A DNA stretch of 51,180 nt from Streptomyces sp. H27-H5 (GTDB lineage Bacteria > Actinomycetota > Actinomycetes > Streptomycetales > Streptomycetaceae): positions 1 through 51,180 of the forward strand of contig NZ_JAPNLK010000061.1 of the NCBI RefSeq assembly GCF_026627505.1. The letters run 5' to 3'. Below the pieces are notes generated by a model. The model was given only the letters and a program-made list of their open reading frames with translations. It searched no databases and had not been told where the DNA came from. Of the stretch, positions 24,744 through 31,939 are shown in pieces (within the stretch, counting starts at the first letter, position 1; every line of letters begins with the position of its first letter). The position numbers and the translations under genes are program-made.

Positions 24744-24760
24744 CCCGAGGCCCGCGGCCC

Positions 24761-24787
24761 CCCGCCCGCCGTCAGGGGGCGGGCGGG
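24761..24787. terminator. Bidirectional terminator hairpin
   Basis: Ten-base perfect stem cccgcccgcc / ggcgggcggg with a 7-base loop, between the convergent fusion gene and the acetyltransferase gene. No T-tract is present. Confidence 0.6.
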
Positions 24788-24803
24788 GTCGCGGGCGCCC
24801 GGT

Positions 24804-25640
24804 TCAGCGGGCGAGGGCCACGGCCCGGTCCTCGACCGGGACGTACCCGATCCGGAGGTAGACCCCGTTGCTCGTGGGGTTGGCGAGGTCGGTGAACAGC
24901 AGGACCTCCGAGGCGCCGGACGCGTACGCCGCCCCGCTCGCGGCGTACGTCACCGCGGCGGCGTACCCCCGTCCGCGCGCGCCCGGCGGGGTGTACACCG
25001 GCCCCACCCGCACGGTCCCGCTCGCCGGGCGGGTGAAGCCCGCCAGGGAGACCGGGTCCCCGGCGTCCTCCCACAGCAGGAGACCCTCGTGGGTGAGCCG
25101 GTCGCGCACCCAGGCCTCGGAGACGGACCCGGGCGGATCCACCTCCACGTGGAACGCCTCCAGCCAGGCCGACAGCAGCGGGATGTCCGCCGCGACGGCG
25201 GCCCGGACCCGCCCCGAAGGTCGCGGCGAGGGCGCCACGAGGGCGTCGAGCCGGTACAGGCGCTGATGCTCGGTCACGACGGGGCGCCCCCACGCCGCCG
25301 TCAGCGCCGCCACGTCCCGCCGGCGGCCGTTGAAGCCCCTGATGCCCCGCAGCGCCGGCTCCGTCCCCAGGGCCGAGGCGAGGTCCCGCACCGCCTCCGG
25401 GGGCAGCGCGCCCGTCAGCAGGGGCCGCGGCGGCGTGCACAGCAGGGCCCCGGCGACGGTCCCGTCGGGGCCGGTCCACCAGCCGTAGAACGGGTCCTCC
25501 TCGCCGAAGGCGTGGGGGCCGCGCCGTTCCAGGGCCTCGGACACGGTCAGCAGCAGGGTGTTGGCTACGGGCCGCGCGGCCACGGCGGGGCGCGCGGCGG
25601 CCAGGAACGCCGTCAGGTCGGAGCCGAAGGTCCACGTCAT
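24804..25640 (-). CDS. GNAT-family N-acetyltransferase
   Basis: 278 residues. The C-terminal third has the GNAT acetyl-CoA site: a strand VRVGPVYTPPGARGRGYAAAVTYAASGAA with the R-G-x-G-Y/A pyrophosphate loop, then LLFTDLANPTSNGVYLRIGYVPVED. The N-terminal half is a second, degenerate GNAT-like or accessory region. The substrate is unknown. The gene lies within the aromatic cluster but on the opposite strand, 64 bases from the PaaX-family regulator gene and reading away from it. No direct role in ring degradation is apparent. Confidence 0.85.
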   Translation of the reverse strand: MTWTFGSDLTAFLAAARPAVAARPVANTLLLTVSEALERRGPHAFGEEDPFYGWWTGPDGTVAGALLCTPPRPLLTGALPPEAVRDLASALGTEPALRGIRGFNGRRRDVAALTAAWGRPVVTEHQRLYRLDALVAPSPRPSGRVRAAVAADIPLLSAWLEAFHVEVDPPGSVSEAWVRDRLTHEGLLLWEDAGDPVSLAGFTRPASGTVRVGPVYTPPGARGRGYAAAVTYAASGAAYASGASEVLLFTDLANPTSNGVYLRIGYVPVEDRAVALAR

Positions 25641-25704
25641 GGCCCATGGTGGCGCGGCCCGACGTCGCCCCGCAGCCGGTTTTCCGCCGGGGAGGGCCCG
25701 CGAC

Positions 25705-26505
25705 CTACGCTTCCACGAAGCCCGCGCCGACGTCCCGCAGCCGGGCGTGCAGCTCGGCGAAGACCGCCGCCGCCCGGTCCCCGGGCCAGTCCGCCGGGAG
25801 CAGCTCCCGGGGCAGCCCCGGGTCGGCGTACGGGAGCCGCCGCCAGGTGTCCAGCGCGAGCAGATAGCCCCGGTAGGCCTGCTCGGGGGTCGGGGCGGGA
25901 CCCGACTGGAGGGACCGCAGGACCGGCTCGTGCAGGTCCAGGAACTCCTCGTGCTGCTTGGCGAGGGCGGCCAGGTCCCACCACCGGGCCACGGCCTCGG
26001 AGGTTGGGGCGAAACCCAGGTGCGCGCCGCGGAACAGTTCCACGTACGTCGTCAGGTGCAGCCGCTCCAGCGTCCGCCCGGTCTCCCCGTGCAGGTGCGC
26101 GGGCGCGATCCACACGCCCGGCGCGACCGAGCCGAAGCCCAGCCGGGCCAGTCGCGAACGCAGCAGGTGACGGTTGTGCCGCTCCTGCTCCGGTACGGAG
26201 AACACCGCGACCAGCCACTCCTGCGACAGGCGCGGGGAGCCGTAGATGCGCCGGTCGCCGTCCTCCAGGAGCAGGCGGGCCTCCGAGGACAGCTCGTAGC
26301 CGGCCGACCCGTCGGCGGCGCGCGCGGGCAGCAGGAAGCCGCGCCGCTTCAGCCGGGACACCGACGAGCGGACGGACGGCGCGTCCACGCCGGCCGCGCC
26401 CAACAGGCGGATCAGCGCGGACACCGGGACGGCGCCCTCGAAGGCCCGCCCGTAGGCGCCGTAGAACGTGACGATCAGGGATCGCGGAGTGTGCTGCTCG
26501 ACCAC
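25705..26505 (-). CDS. PaaX-family transcriptional regulator
   Basis: 266 residues from a GTG start. The N-terminal winged helix-turn-helix (SLIVTFYGAYGRAFEGAVPVSALIRLLGAAGVDAPSVRSSVSRLKRRGFL) and the PaaX core (WLVAVFSVPEQERHNRHLLRSRLARLGFGSVAPGVWIAP) are clear. PaaX-type proteins repress aromatic-acid genes until an aryl-CoA thioester accumulates. Its start is 4 bases from the stop of the CoA ligase gene on the same strand, so the two are co-transcribed from the divergent promoter near 28130-28300. Confidence 0.9.
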   Translation of the reverse strand: MVEQHTPRSLIVTFYGAYGRAFEGAVPVSALIRLLGAAGVDAPSVRSSVSRLKRRGFLLPARAADGSAGYELSSEARLLLEDGDRRIYGSPRLSQEWLVAVFSVPEQERHNRHLLRSRLARLGFGSVAPGVWIAPAHLHGETGRTLERLHLTTYVELFRGAHLGFAPTSEAVARWWDLAALAKQHEEFLDLHEPVLRSLQSGPAPTPEQAYRGYLLALDTWRRLPYADPGLPRELLPADWPGDRAAAVFAELHARLRDVGAGFVEA

Positions 26506-26509
26506 GGGT

Positions 26510-28120
26510 TCACTCTAGATCGCGCAGCCGGAACCGCTGAAGTTTTCCGGTCGCGGTCCGCGGGAGGGCGGGCAGGAAGACGAACGAGCGCGGGCACTTG
26601 TGCGGGGCCAGTTCCTCGCGCATGAAGGCCCGCAGCGCGTCCTCGGTGAGGACCGCGCCGTCCCGGGGGACGGTGTACGCCACGACGATCTGACCGCGCC
26701 GGTCGTCCGGTCGGCCGACCACGGCCGCCTCCGCCACGTCGGGGTGGCGCAGCAGGGCCTCCTCGACCTCCGGTCCGGCGATGTTGTAGCCCGAGGAGAT
26801 GATCATGTCGTCGGCGCGGGCGACGTACCGGAAGTACCCCTCCGCGTCGCGTACGTAAGTGTCGCCGGTCAGGTTCCAGCCGTCCCGTACGTAGTCCCGC
26901 TGCCGGGGGTCCGCCAGGTACCGGCAGCCCACCGGGCCGCGGACGGCCAGCAGCCCCGGCACGTCGTCCGGCACCGGCCGGCCGGCCGCGTCCACCACCC
27001 GGGCCTGCCAGCCGGGCACCACCCGGCCGGTCGCACCGGGCCGGATGTCCTCGTCGGCGGCCGAGACGAAGATGTGCAGCAGCTCCGTGGCGCCGATCCC
27101 GTTGATGATGCGCAGCCCGGTCCGCTCGTGCCAGGCCCGCCAGGTGGCGGCGGGCAGGTTCTCGCCCGCGGAGACGCAGCGGCGCAGCGCGGAGAGGTCG
27201 TACGCGCCGGTGTCGTACGGGCCCAGGGTGTCCAGCATCGACCGGTAGGCGGTGGGCGCGGTGAACAGGACGGTGACCCGGTGCTCGGCCAGCGCGGGCA
27301 GCAGGGCGCGCGGGGCCGCCTGCTCCAGCAGCAGCGCGCTGGCCCCGGCACGCAGCGGGAACACCACCAGGCCGCCGAGGCCGAAGGTGAAACCGAGCGG
27401 CGGACTGCCCGCGAACACGTCGTCGGGGCGGGGGCGCAGCACATGGCGGGAGAAGGTGTCCGCCACGGCGAGCAGGTCCCGGTGGAAGTGCATACAGCCC
27501 TTGGGACGCCCGGTGGTGCCGGAGGTGAAAGCGATCAGGGCCACGTCGTCCGCGGAGGTCTCCACGGGCGGGAAGGGCTCGGGACGTCCCTCGACGAGCC
27601 GCAGCAGGTCGTCGGGGGCCTCGCCGCCGTAAGGGGTCACGCGCAGCCCTGGCACCTCGGCCTTCACCAGGTCGTCCAGCGCGTCCACGTGGCACAGCGC
27701 GTGGCCCACCCGGGCCATCGCGCAGACCGTGGCCAGTTCCTGGGACCGCTGCCCGGCCAGCACGGTCACGGCCACCGCGCCCGCCCGCATCACCGCCAGC
27801 CAGCAGGCGGCGAGCCACGGCCCGGTGGGTCCGCGCAGCAGCACCCGGTTGCCGGGGACCACACCCAGATCGATGGTGAGGACGTGGGCGATCCGCTCGA
27901 CGCGCTCGCGCAGCTCCCCGTACGACCACACCGCGCCGGCGCCGTCGCGGAAGGCCGGACGGTCGGGCCCGAACCGGGCGATGGTGGCGTCGAGCAGTTC
28001 GGCGCCGCAGTTCAGGCGGTCCGGGTAGGCCAGCTCGGGCAACTCGAAGAGCAGGTGCGGCCAGGCGTCCGCGGGTGGCAGATGGTCACGGGCAAAGGTG
28101 TCGACGTGAGCGGAAGGCAT
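26510..28120 (-). CDS. Aryl-CoA ligase (2-aminobenzoate/benzoate type), AMP-forming
   Basis: 536 residues. Acyl-AMP-forming motifs are intact: TSGTTGRPKG (A3), INGIGATELLHIF (A5), DGWNLTGDTYVRD (A7), DDMIISSGYNIAGPEVE (A8) and catalytic Lys in RTATGKLQRF (A10). The opening segment DHLPPADAWPHLLFELPELAYPDRLNC resembles benzoate and 2-aminobenzoate-CoA ligases. It would activate the aromatic acid that the fusion enzyme at 22485 then attacks. The ATG at 28120 has ttggag just upstream; longer upstream frames lack a start signal. It is divergent from the acyl-CoA dehydrogenase operon. Confidence 0.88.
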   Translation of the reverse strand: MPSAHVDTFARDHLPPADAWPHLLFELPELAYPDRLNCGAELLDATIARFGPDRPAFRDGAGAVWSYGELRERVERIAHVLTIDLGVVPGNRVLLRGPTGPWLAACWLAVMRAGAVAVTVLAGQRSQELATVCAMARVGHALCHVDALDDLVKAEVPGLRVTPYGGEAPDDLLRLVEGRPEPFPPVETSADDVALIAFTSGTTGRPKGCMHFHRDLLAVADTFSRHVLRPRPDDVFAGSPPLGFTFGLGGLVVFPLRAGASALLLEQAAPRALLPALAEHRVTVLFTAPTAYRSMLDTLGPYDTGAYDLSALRRCVSAGENLPAATWRAWHERTGLRIINGIGATELLHIFVSAADEDIRPGATGRVVPGWQARVVDAAGRPVPDDVPGLLAVRGPVGCRYLADPRQRDYVRDGWNLTGDTYVRDAEGYFRYVARADDMIISSGYNIAGPEVEEALLRHPDVAEAAVVGRPDDRRGQIVVAYTVPRDGAVLTEDALRAFMREELAPHKCPRSFVFLPALPRTATGKLQRFRLRDLE

Positions 28121-28184
28121 GAGCTCCAAGGCGGGTTCGCCCCCTTGCGACGGTCCGGCCCCGGTGTGGGGGGCCGGCCCCTGC

Positions 28185-28212
28185 TGTATGGAACCGAATG
28201 TATGGAACCGAA
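28185..28212. repeat. Perfect tandem 14-bp repeat in the divergent ligase/dehydrogenase promoter
   Basis: Two adjacent copies of tgtatggaaccgaa. They lie 65-92 bases upstream of the ligase start and about 90 bases upstream of the dehydrogenase start. The repeat is AT-rich compared with its surroundings and overlaps possible minus-strand -10 elements. It is a candidate operator for the PaaX-family regulator, which is an inference. Confidence 0.6.
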
Positions 28213-28301
28213 CGGGGTGGAGCTGTCCGTGCGTGGGCAACACGAGCGTATCGTGATGGTGACGGCAGTCAACAGGACGCGATAGATGCGGGGACATTCG
28301 G

Positions 28302-29423
28302 ATGACCGGATTCGCGCTCGAAGCGGAAGACGAGCAATGGTGCGGGCGGTTGCGCGCACTGTCGACCGAGCGGCTGAGGCCGCTGGCCGAGAAGGGGGAG
28401 GCGGGCCGGGTGAACCGCCCGCTGCTCGCGGCACTGGGTGAAGAGGGCCTGCTGGAGCGGGTGTTCACCTCCGGCGCCCTGCACCTGTGCCTGCTGCGGG
28501 AATCCCTCGCCTACGGCTGCACGGAGGCGGAGACGGCGCTCGCCCTCCAGGGGTTGGGCGCCCACCCGGTACTGAGCGCCGGCAGCCCGGCCCAGCGGGA
28601 GCGCTGGCTGCCCGGCGTGCGGGAGGGCCGGCTCGTGGCGGCGTTCGCGCTGAGCGAGCCGGGGGCCGGCTCGGACGCGGCCGCACTGACCCTGGCCGCC
28701 GAGCGGGACGGCGAGGGATGGCTGCTGCGCGGCGAGAAGCGCTGGATCTCCAACGCCCCCGAGGCGGACTTCTACACCGTCTTCGCCCGAACGGGTGAGG
28801 GCTCGGGTTCCCGGGGGATCACGGCCTTCCTGGTGCCCGCCGACCGGCCCGGCCTGACGGGCGAGGCCCTGGAGATGCTGTCCCCGCACCCGATCGGCGC
28901 GCTGACCTTCGACGGGGTGCCGGTTGGGCCGCAGGACGTGCTGGGGGAGCCGGGGCGCGGCTTCAGGGTCGCGATGGACACCCTCAACCGGTTCCGGCCC
29001 AGCGTCGGCGCCTTCGCCGTCGGCATGGCGCGGGCGGCCCTCGACGCGACGCTGGCGCACACGGCGGGCCGGACCGCCTTCGGCGGGGTCCTCGCCGACC
29101 TCCAGGCGGTCGCGCACCGGGTGGCGGAGATGGCGACCCGCGTGGAGGCGGCCCGCCTGCTGGTCTACGCGGCCGCCGGCGCCTACGACAGCGGCTCGCC
29201 CGAGGTCCCGCGCCGGGCGGCCATGGCGAAGCTGCTGGCCACCGAGACCGCCCAGTACGTGGTGGACCACGCGGTCCAACTGCACGGGGCCGTCGCCCTC
29301 CAGCGGGGGCACCTGCTGGAACACCTGTACCGGGAGGTGCGGGCGCCGCGGATCTACGAGGGGGCCAGCGAGGTGCAGCGCACGATCATCGCGAAGGAGC
29401 TCTACCGGGAGGTGGCGGGATGA
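28302..29423 (+). CDS. Acyl-CoA dehydrogenase
   Basis: 373 residues with the three-part ACAD fold. ALSEPGAGSDAAALTLAA and GEKRWISNAPEADFYTVFARTG are the FAD/CoA signature segments. QLHGAVALQRGHLLEHLYREVRAPRIYEGASEVQRTIIAKELYREV ends the protein, with the catalytic glutamate in YEGASE. It would oxidise a ring-derived alicyclic CoA thioester made in this cluster. It is coupled to the RidA gene by an ATGA overlap and divergent from the CoA ligase. Confidence 0.9.
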   Translation: MTGFALEAEDEQWCGRLRALSTERLRPLAEKGEAGRVNRPLLAALGEEGLLERVFTSGALHLCLLRESLAYGCTEAETALALQGLGAHPVLSAGSPAQRERWLPGVREGRLVAAFALSEPGAGSDAAALTLAAERDGEGWLLRGEKRWISNAPEADFYTVFARTGEGSGSRGITAFLVPADRPGLTGEALEMLSPHPIGALTFDGVPVGPQDVLGEPGRGFRVAMDTLNRFRPSVGAFAVGMARAALDATLAHTAGRTAFGGVLADLQAVAHRVAEMATRVEAARLLVYAAAGAYDSGSPEVPRRAAMAKLLATETAQYVVDHAVQLHGAVALQRGHLLEHLYREVRAPRIYEGASEVQRTIIAKELYREVAG

Positions 29424-29818
29424 GCCTGGAACGCCACAACCCGCATGAGCTCTCCCCGGCGACCGGCTTCTCGCACGCCGTGGCCATGACGGGCGGCCGG
29501 CTCGTCTTCCTGGCGGGCCAGACCGCGCTGGACGGTTCCGGCAAGATCGTGGGAGAGAGCCTGCCGGAACAGTTCGAGCGGGCGCTCTCCAACCTGCTGG
29601 CGGCCCTGGCGGCGACCGGCGGTACCCCCGGGGGGTTGGCCCGGGTCACCGTCTACGCGGTGGACGTGGCCTCGTACCGGGAGCATGCCGGTGAACTGGG
29701 CCGCATCTGGCGCCGGTTGGCGGGGCGGGACTATCCGGCGATGGCCGTCGTCGGGGTGGTCCGACTCTGGGACGAGGAGGCGCTGGTCGAGCTCGACGGC
29801 ATCGCCGTCCTGCCGTGA
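29420..29818 (+). CDS. RidA-family enamine/imine deaminase
   Basis: 132 residues with the YjgF/RidA fold (VFLAGQTALDGSGKIVGESLPEQFERALSNLLAAL, then VTVYAVDVASYREHAGELGRIW). The start ATG overlaps the dehydrogenase stop. RidA proteins hydrolyse enamines and imines to ketones and ammonia. Dedicated members occur in 2-aminobenzoate and aminomuconate pathways. Its presence suggests that the aromatic substrate of this cluster carries an amino group. The usual catalytic arginine of canonical RidA near residue 105 is not obvious to me, so it may be a divergent subfamily. Confidence 0.85.
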   Translation: MSLERHNPHELSPATGFSHAVAMTGGRLVFLAGQTALDGSGKIVGESLPEQFERALSNLLAALAATGGTPGGLARVTVYAVDVASYREHAGELGRIWRRLAGRDYPAMAVVGVVRLWDEEALVELDGIAVLP

Positions 29819-29901
29819 TTTTGACAGCGACCCGAAGCCGGGGGAATGTGGATAAGACCGTTTTGGCATGCTTCGCCATCAACACTCGGAGGTGCATGGA
29901 C

Positions 29902-30354
29902 ATGCGCCGTGGGTTCGTTGCGGCAGCCGTGACAGGGGCGGCCGGGCTCACGCTCGGTCTGATGCCCGTCAGTGGCGCCTTCGCGACAAGTCTTCCGACA
30001 GGCCTTCCGCAAACCGACTGGTGTTCCGACTCGCGGTACGGCGAGTGGTCCGCCTGCTGCGACCCCGCACGCGGCAACTACCGGCCTGGCTGGTGCTGGG
30101 ACAACAGCGGTCGCAACGAAGGCAACTGGCGCGACGCCAGTTGGAACGATCCGAACTGGAACAACTGGAACAACTGGAACAACTGGAACAACGGCCGGTA
30201 TGACAGCCGGTACGACGACGGTTGGCGCGACGGCGGCTGGAACAACGGCGGCAACGGCGGCTGGAACGACGACTGGCACGACGGCGGCCACGGGTACGAC
30301 GGCCACCAGGGCAACTGGCACGACGGCGGCTACCGGAGCAACTGGCACCACTAG
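29902..30354 (+). CDS. Secreted Asn/Trp/Gly/Asp-rich repeat protein
   Basis: About 150 residues. ATG at 29902 is preferred because ggaggt is 8 bases upstream; an ATG 6 bases earlier is too close to it. A signal peptide (MRRGFVAAAVTGAAGLTLGL, cleavage near SGAFA) leads into a mature part with four cysteines near its start (WCSDSRYGEWSACCDP and GWCWDN). A low-complexity tail of NNW, DGGW and WHD motifs ends in SNWHH. No family is recognised. The His/Asp-rich tail might bind metal or be surface-exposed, which is speculative. It is separate from both neighbouring clusters. Confidence 0.65.
   Translation: MRRGFVAAAVTGAAGLTLGLMPVSGAFATSLPTGLPQTDWCSDSRYGEWSACCDPARGNYRPGWCWDNSGRNEGNWRDASWNDPNWNNWNNWNNWNNGRYDSRYDDGWRDGGWNNGGNGGWNDDWHDGGHGYDGHQGNWHDGGYRSNWHH
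30154..30189 (+). repeat. 9-bp tandem repeat (aactggaac)x4
   Basis: Four perfect 9-base units encoding Asn-Trp-Asn within the secreted repeat protein. Copy-number change would keep the frame. Confidence 0.85.
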
Positions 30355-30381
30355 CCGTCGCCCCGGCGACCGGACCTCCGC

Positions 30382-31752
30382 TCATTCGGCCGGCAGGCGG
30401 CCCATCCACTCCTCGATGTCCGCCACGGACCTCGGCAGGGCGCCCGACATCAGTCGGGCGCCCTGCGCCGTCACGACCAGGTCGTCCTCGATGCGCACGC
30501 CGATGCCGCGCAGCTCCGCCGGCAGGGTCTCGTCGTCCGGCTGGAAGTACAGCCCCGGCTCCACGGTGAGTACCTGCCCCTCCTCCAGCGTGCCGTCCAG
30601 GTAGGTGTCGGCCCGCGCCTTCGCGCAGTCGTGGACGTCCAGCCCCAACATGTGGCCGCTGCCGCACAGGGTGTAGCGCCGGTGCAGGTCGCCCTCCGCG
30701 TTCTTGAGGACGCCCCACTCGGCGAGCCCCTCCGCGATCACCCGCATCGCGGCCCGGTGGAAGTCGCGGAAGCCCGCGCCCGGGCGCAGCGCCGCCATCC
30801 CGGCGTCCTGCGCGGCCAGGACCAGTTCGTACACCTGCCGCTGCACCGGCGAGAACCGGCCCGACAGGGGGAGAGTGCGGGTGATGTCCGCCGTGTAGAG
30901 GGTGTCCGTCTCGACGCCCGCGTCCAGCAACAGCAGCTCGTCGCGGTTCAACCGGCCGTCGTTGCGGATCCAGTGCAGGACGCAGGCGTGGGCGCCGGAC
31001 GCGGCGATCGTCTCGTAGCCGGTGCCGTTCCCCTCGGCCCGCGCGCGCAGGCCGAAGACCCCCTCGATCCAGCGCTCCCCGCGCGGATGGGCCAGCGCGC
31101 GCGGCAGCGCCCGTACGACGTCCTCGAACCCGGCCGTGGTGTGGTCCACCGCCCGTTGCAGCTGCTCGACTTCCCAGGCGTCCTTGACCAGGCGCAACTC
31201 CGAGAGCGCGGCGGCCAGTTCGGGGTCGGAGGAGGCGTCGCGGGCGGGGGGTGAGCCGAGCGTGTCCAGGTGGGCGCAGCGCAGGCCGGTCAGCCGCTCG
31301 GTCTCCGCCAGGTCCGGGCGGCGTCCCACCCAGAACTCCCCGTACCGGCGGTCCCGGTAGAACTCCTCGTTGCCGTCGGCCCGCGGCGACCGGGGGCGCA
31401 GGTACAGCACGGCCTCGTGCCCGTGCGGACCGGAGGGCTCCAGCACCAGGACGTGACCCACCTGGTCCTCGCCGGTCAGGCCGGTCAGCCAGGCGTACGC
31501 GCTGTGCGGCCGGAAACGGTGGTCGCAGTCGTTGGAGCGCACCTTCAACTCGCCCGCCGGGACGATCAGGCGCTCGCCCGGGAAGCGCGCGGAGAGGCGG
31601 GCGCGACGGGCCGGGGTGACGGCGGACGCCCGTGCGGGGCCCCGGTCGGGGAGCGGGGTGGCGGTCCAGTCGCCGGCCATGAAGCGGGACAACTCCGGCG
31701 AGACGGGCAGGTCGTGGCTGCCGATGTGGAGGCCGGAGGGGGTGTCGGTCAC
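30382..31752 (-). CDS. Xaa-Pro aminopeptidase (M24, aminopeptidase P family)
   Basis: 456 residues from a GTG start with gggag upstream. The C-terminal pita-bread domain keeps the dinuclear metal ligands: LLLDAGVETDTLYTADITRT (two Asp), GSGHMLGLDVHD (His), LTVEPGLYF (Glu) and VRIEDDLVV (Glu). No signal peptide, so it is cytoplasmic. It removes an N-terminal residue before proline, the step needed for collagen-derived peptides. It is transcribed divergently from the secreted collagenase and shares its 187-bp promoter region with the operator at 31802-31813, placing it in the same regulon. Confidence 0.92.
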   Translation of the reverse strand: MTDTPSGLHIGSHDLPVSPELSRFMAGDWTATPLPDRGPARASAVTPARRARLSARFPGERLIVPAGELKVRSNDCDHRFRPHSAYAWLTGLTGEDQVGHVLVLEPSGPHGHEAVLYLRPRSPRADGNEEFYRDRRYGEFWVGRRPDLAETERLTGLRCAHLDTLGSPPARDASSDPELAAALSELRLVKDAWEVEQLQRAVDHTTAGFEDVVRALPRALAHPRGERWIEGVFGLRARAEGNGTGYETIAASGAHACVLHWIRNDGRLNRDELLLLDAGVETDTLYTADITRTLPLSGRFSPVQRQVYELVLAAQDAGMAALRPGAGFRDFHRAAMRVIAEGLAEWGVLKNAEGDLHRRYTLCGSGHMLGLDVHDCAKARADTYLDGTLEEGQVLTVEPGLYFQPDDETLPAELRGIGVRIEDDLVVTAQGARLMSGALPRSVADIEEWMGRLPAE

Positions 31753-31794
31753 GGGGGCTCCCTGAAGAAGAAGCGAACTGGTGGTCGCACAGGT

Positions 31795-31826
31795 CTTGTC
31801 AGTGCAATTTCACATTACTATGTTAC
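31795..31826 (+). promoter_or_regulatory. Collagenase promoter with regulon operator (copy 1 of a 32-bp exact repeat)
   Basis: TTGTCA (31796-31801), a 17-base spacer and TATGTT (31819-31824) form an excellent promoter. The spacer begins with the operator GTGCAATTTCAC (31802-31813), one mismatch from the palindromic consensus GTGANATNTCAC. A repressor bound here would exclude RNA polymerase. The same 32 bases occur without change at 42892-42923 before the peptide importer. Confidence 0.8.
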
Positions 31827-31939
31827 AGCTCACACCGCGGCACGTTAATCCCCGTCAAACGCCGTGTGACGCAGGGCAGTTCACCGCAGGCAGTTCGCGC
31901 ACCACTTCCCCCACCTCCCCTCCCCACCAGGAGTTCTCG

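Noticed and set aside
29842..29862. SigR-type promoter (GGGAAT ... GTT) before the secreted repeat protein
   Set aside because: The spacing is about 12 bases instead of 18 or so, so the match is accidental.
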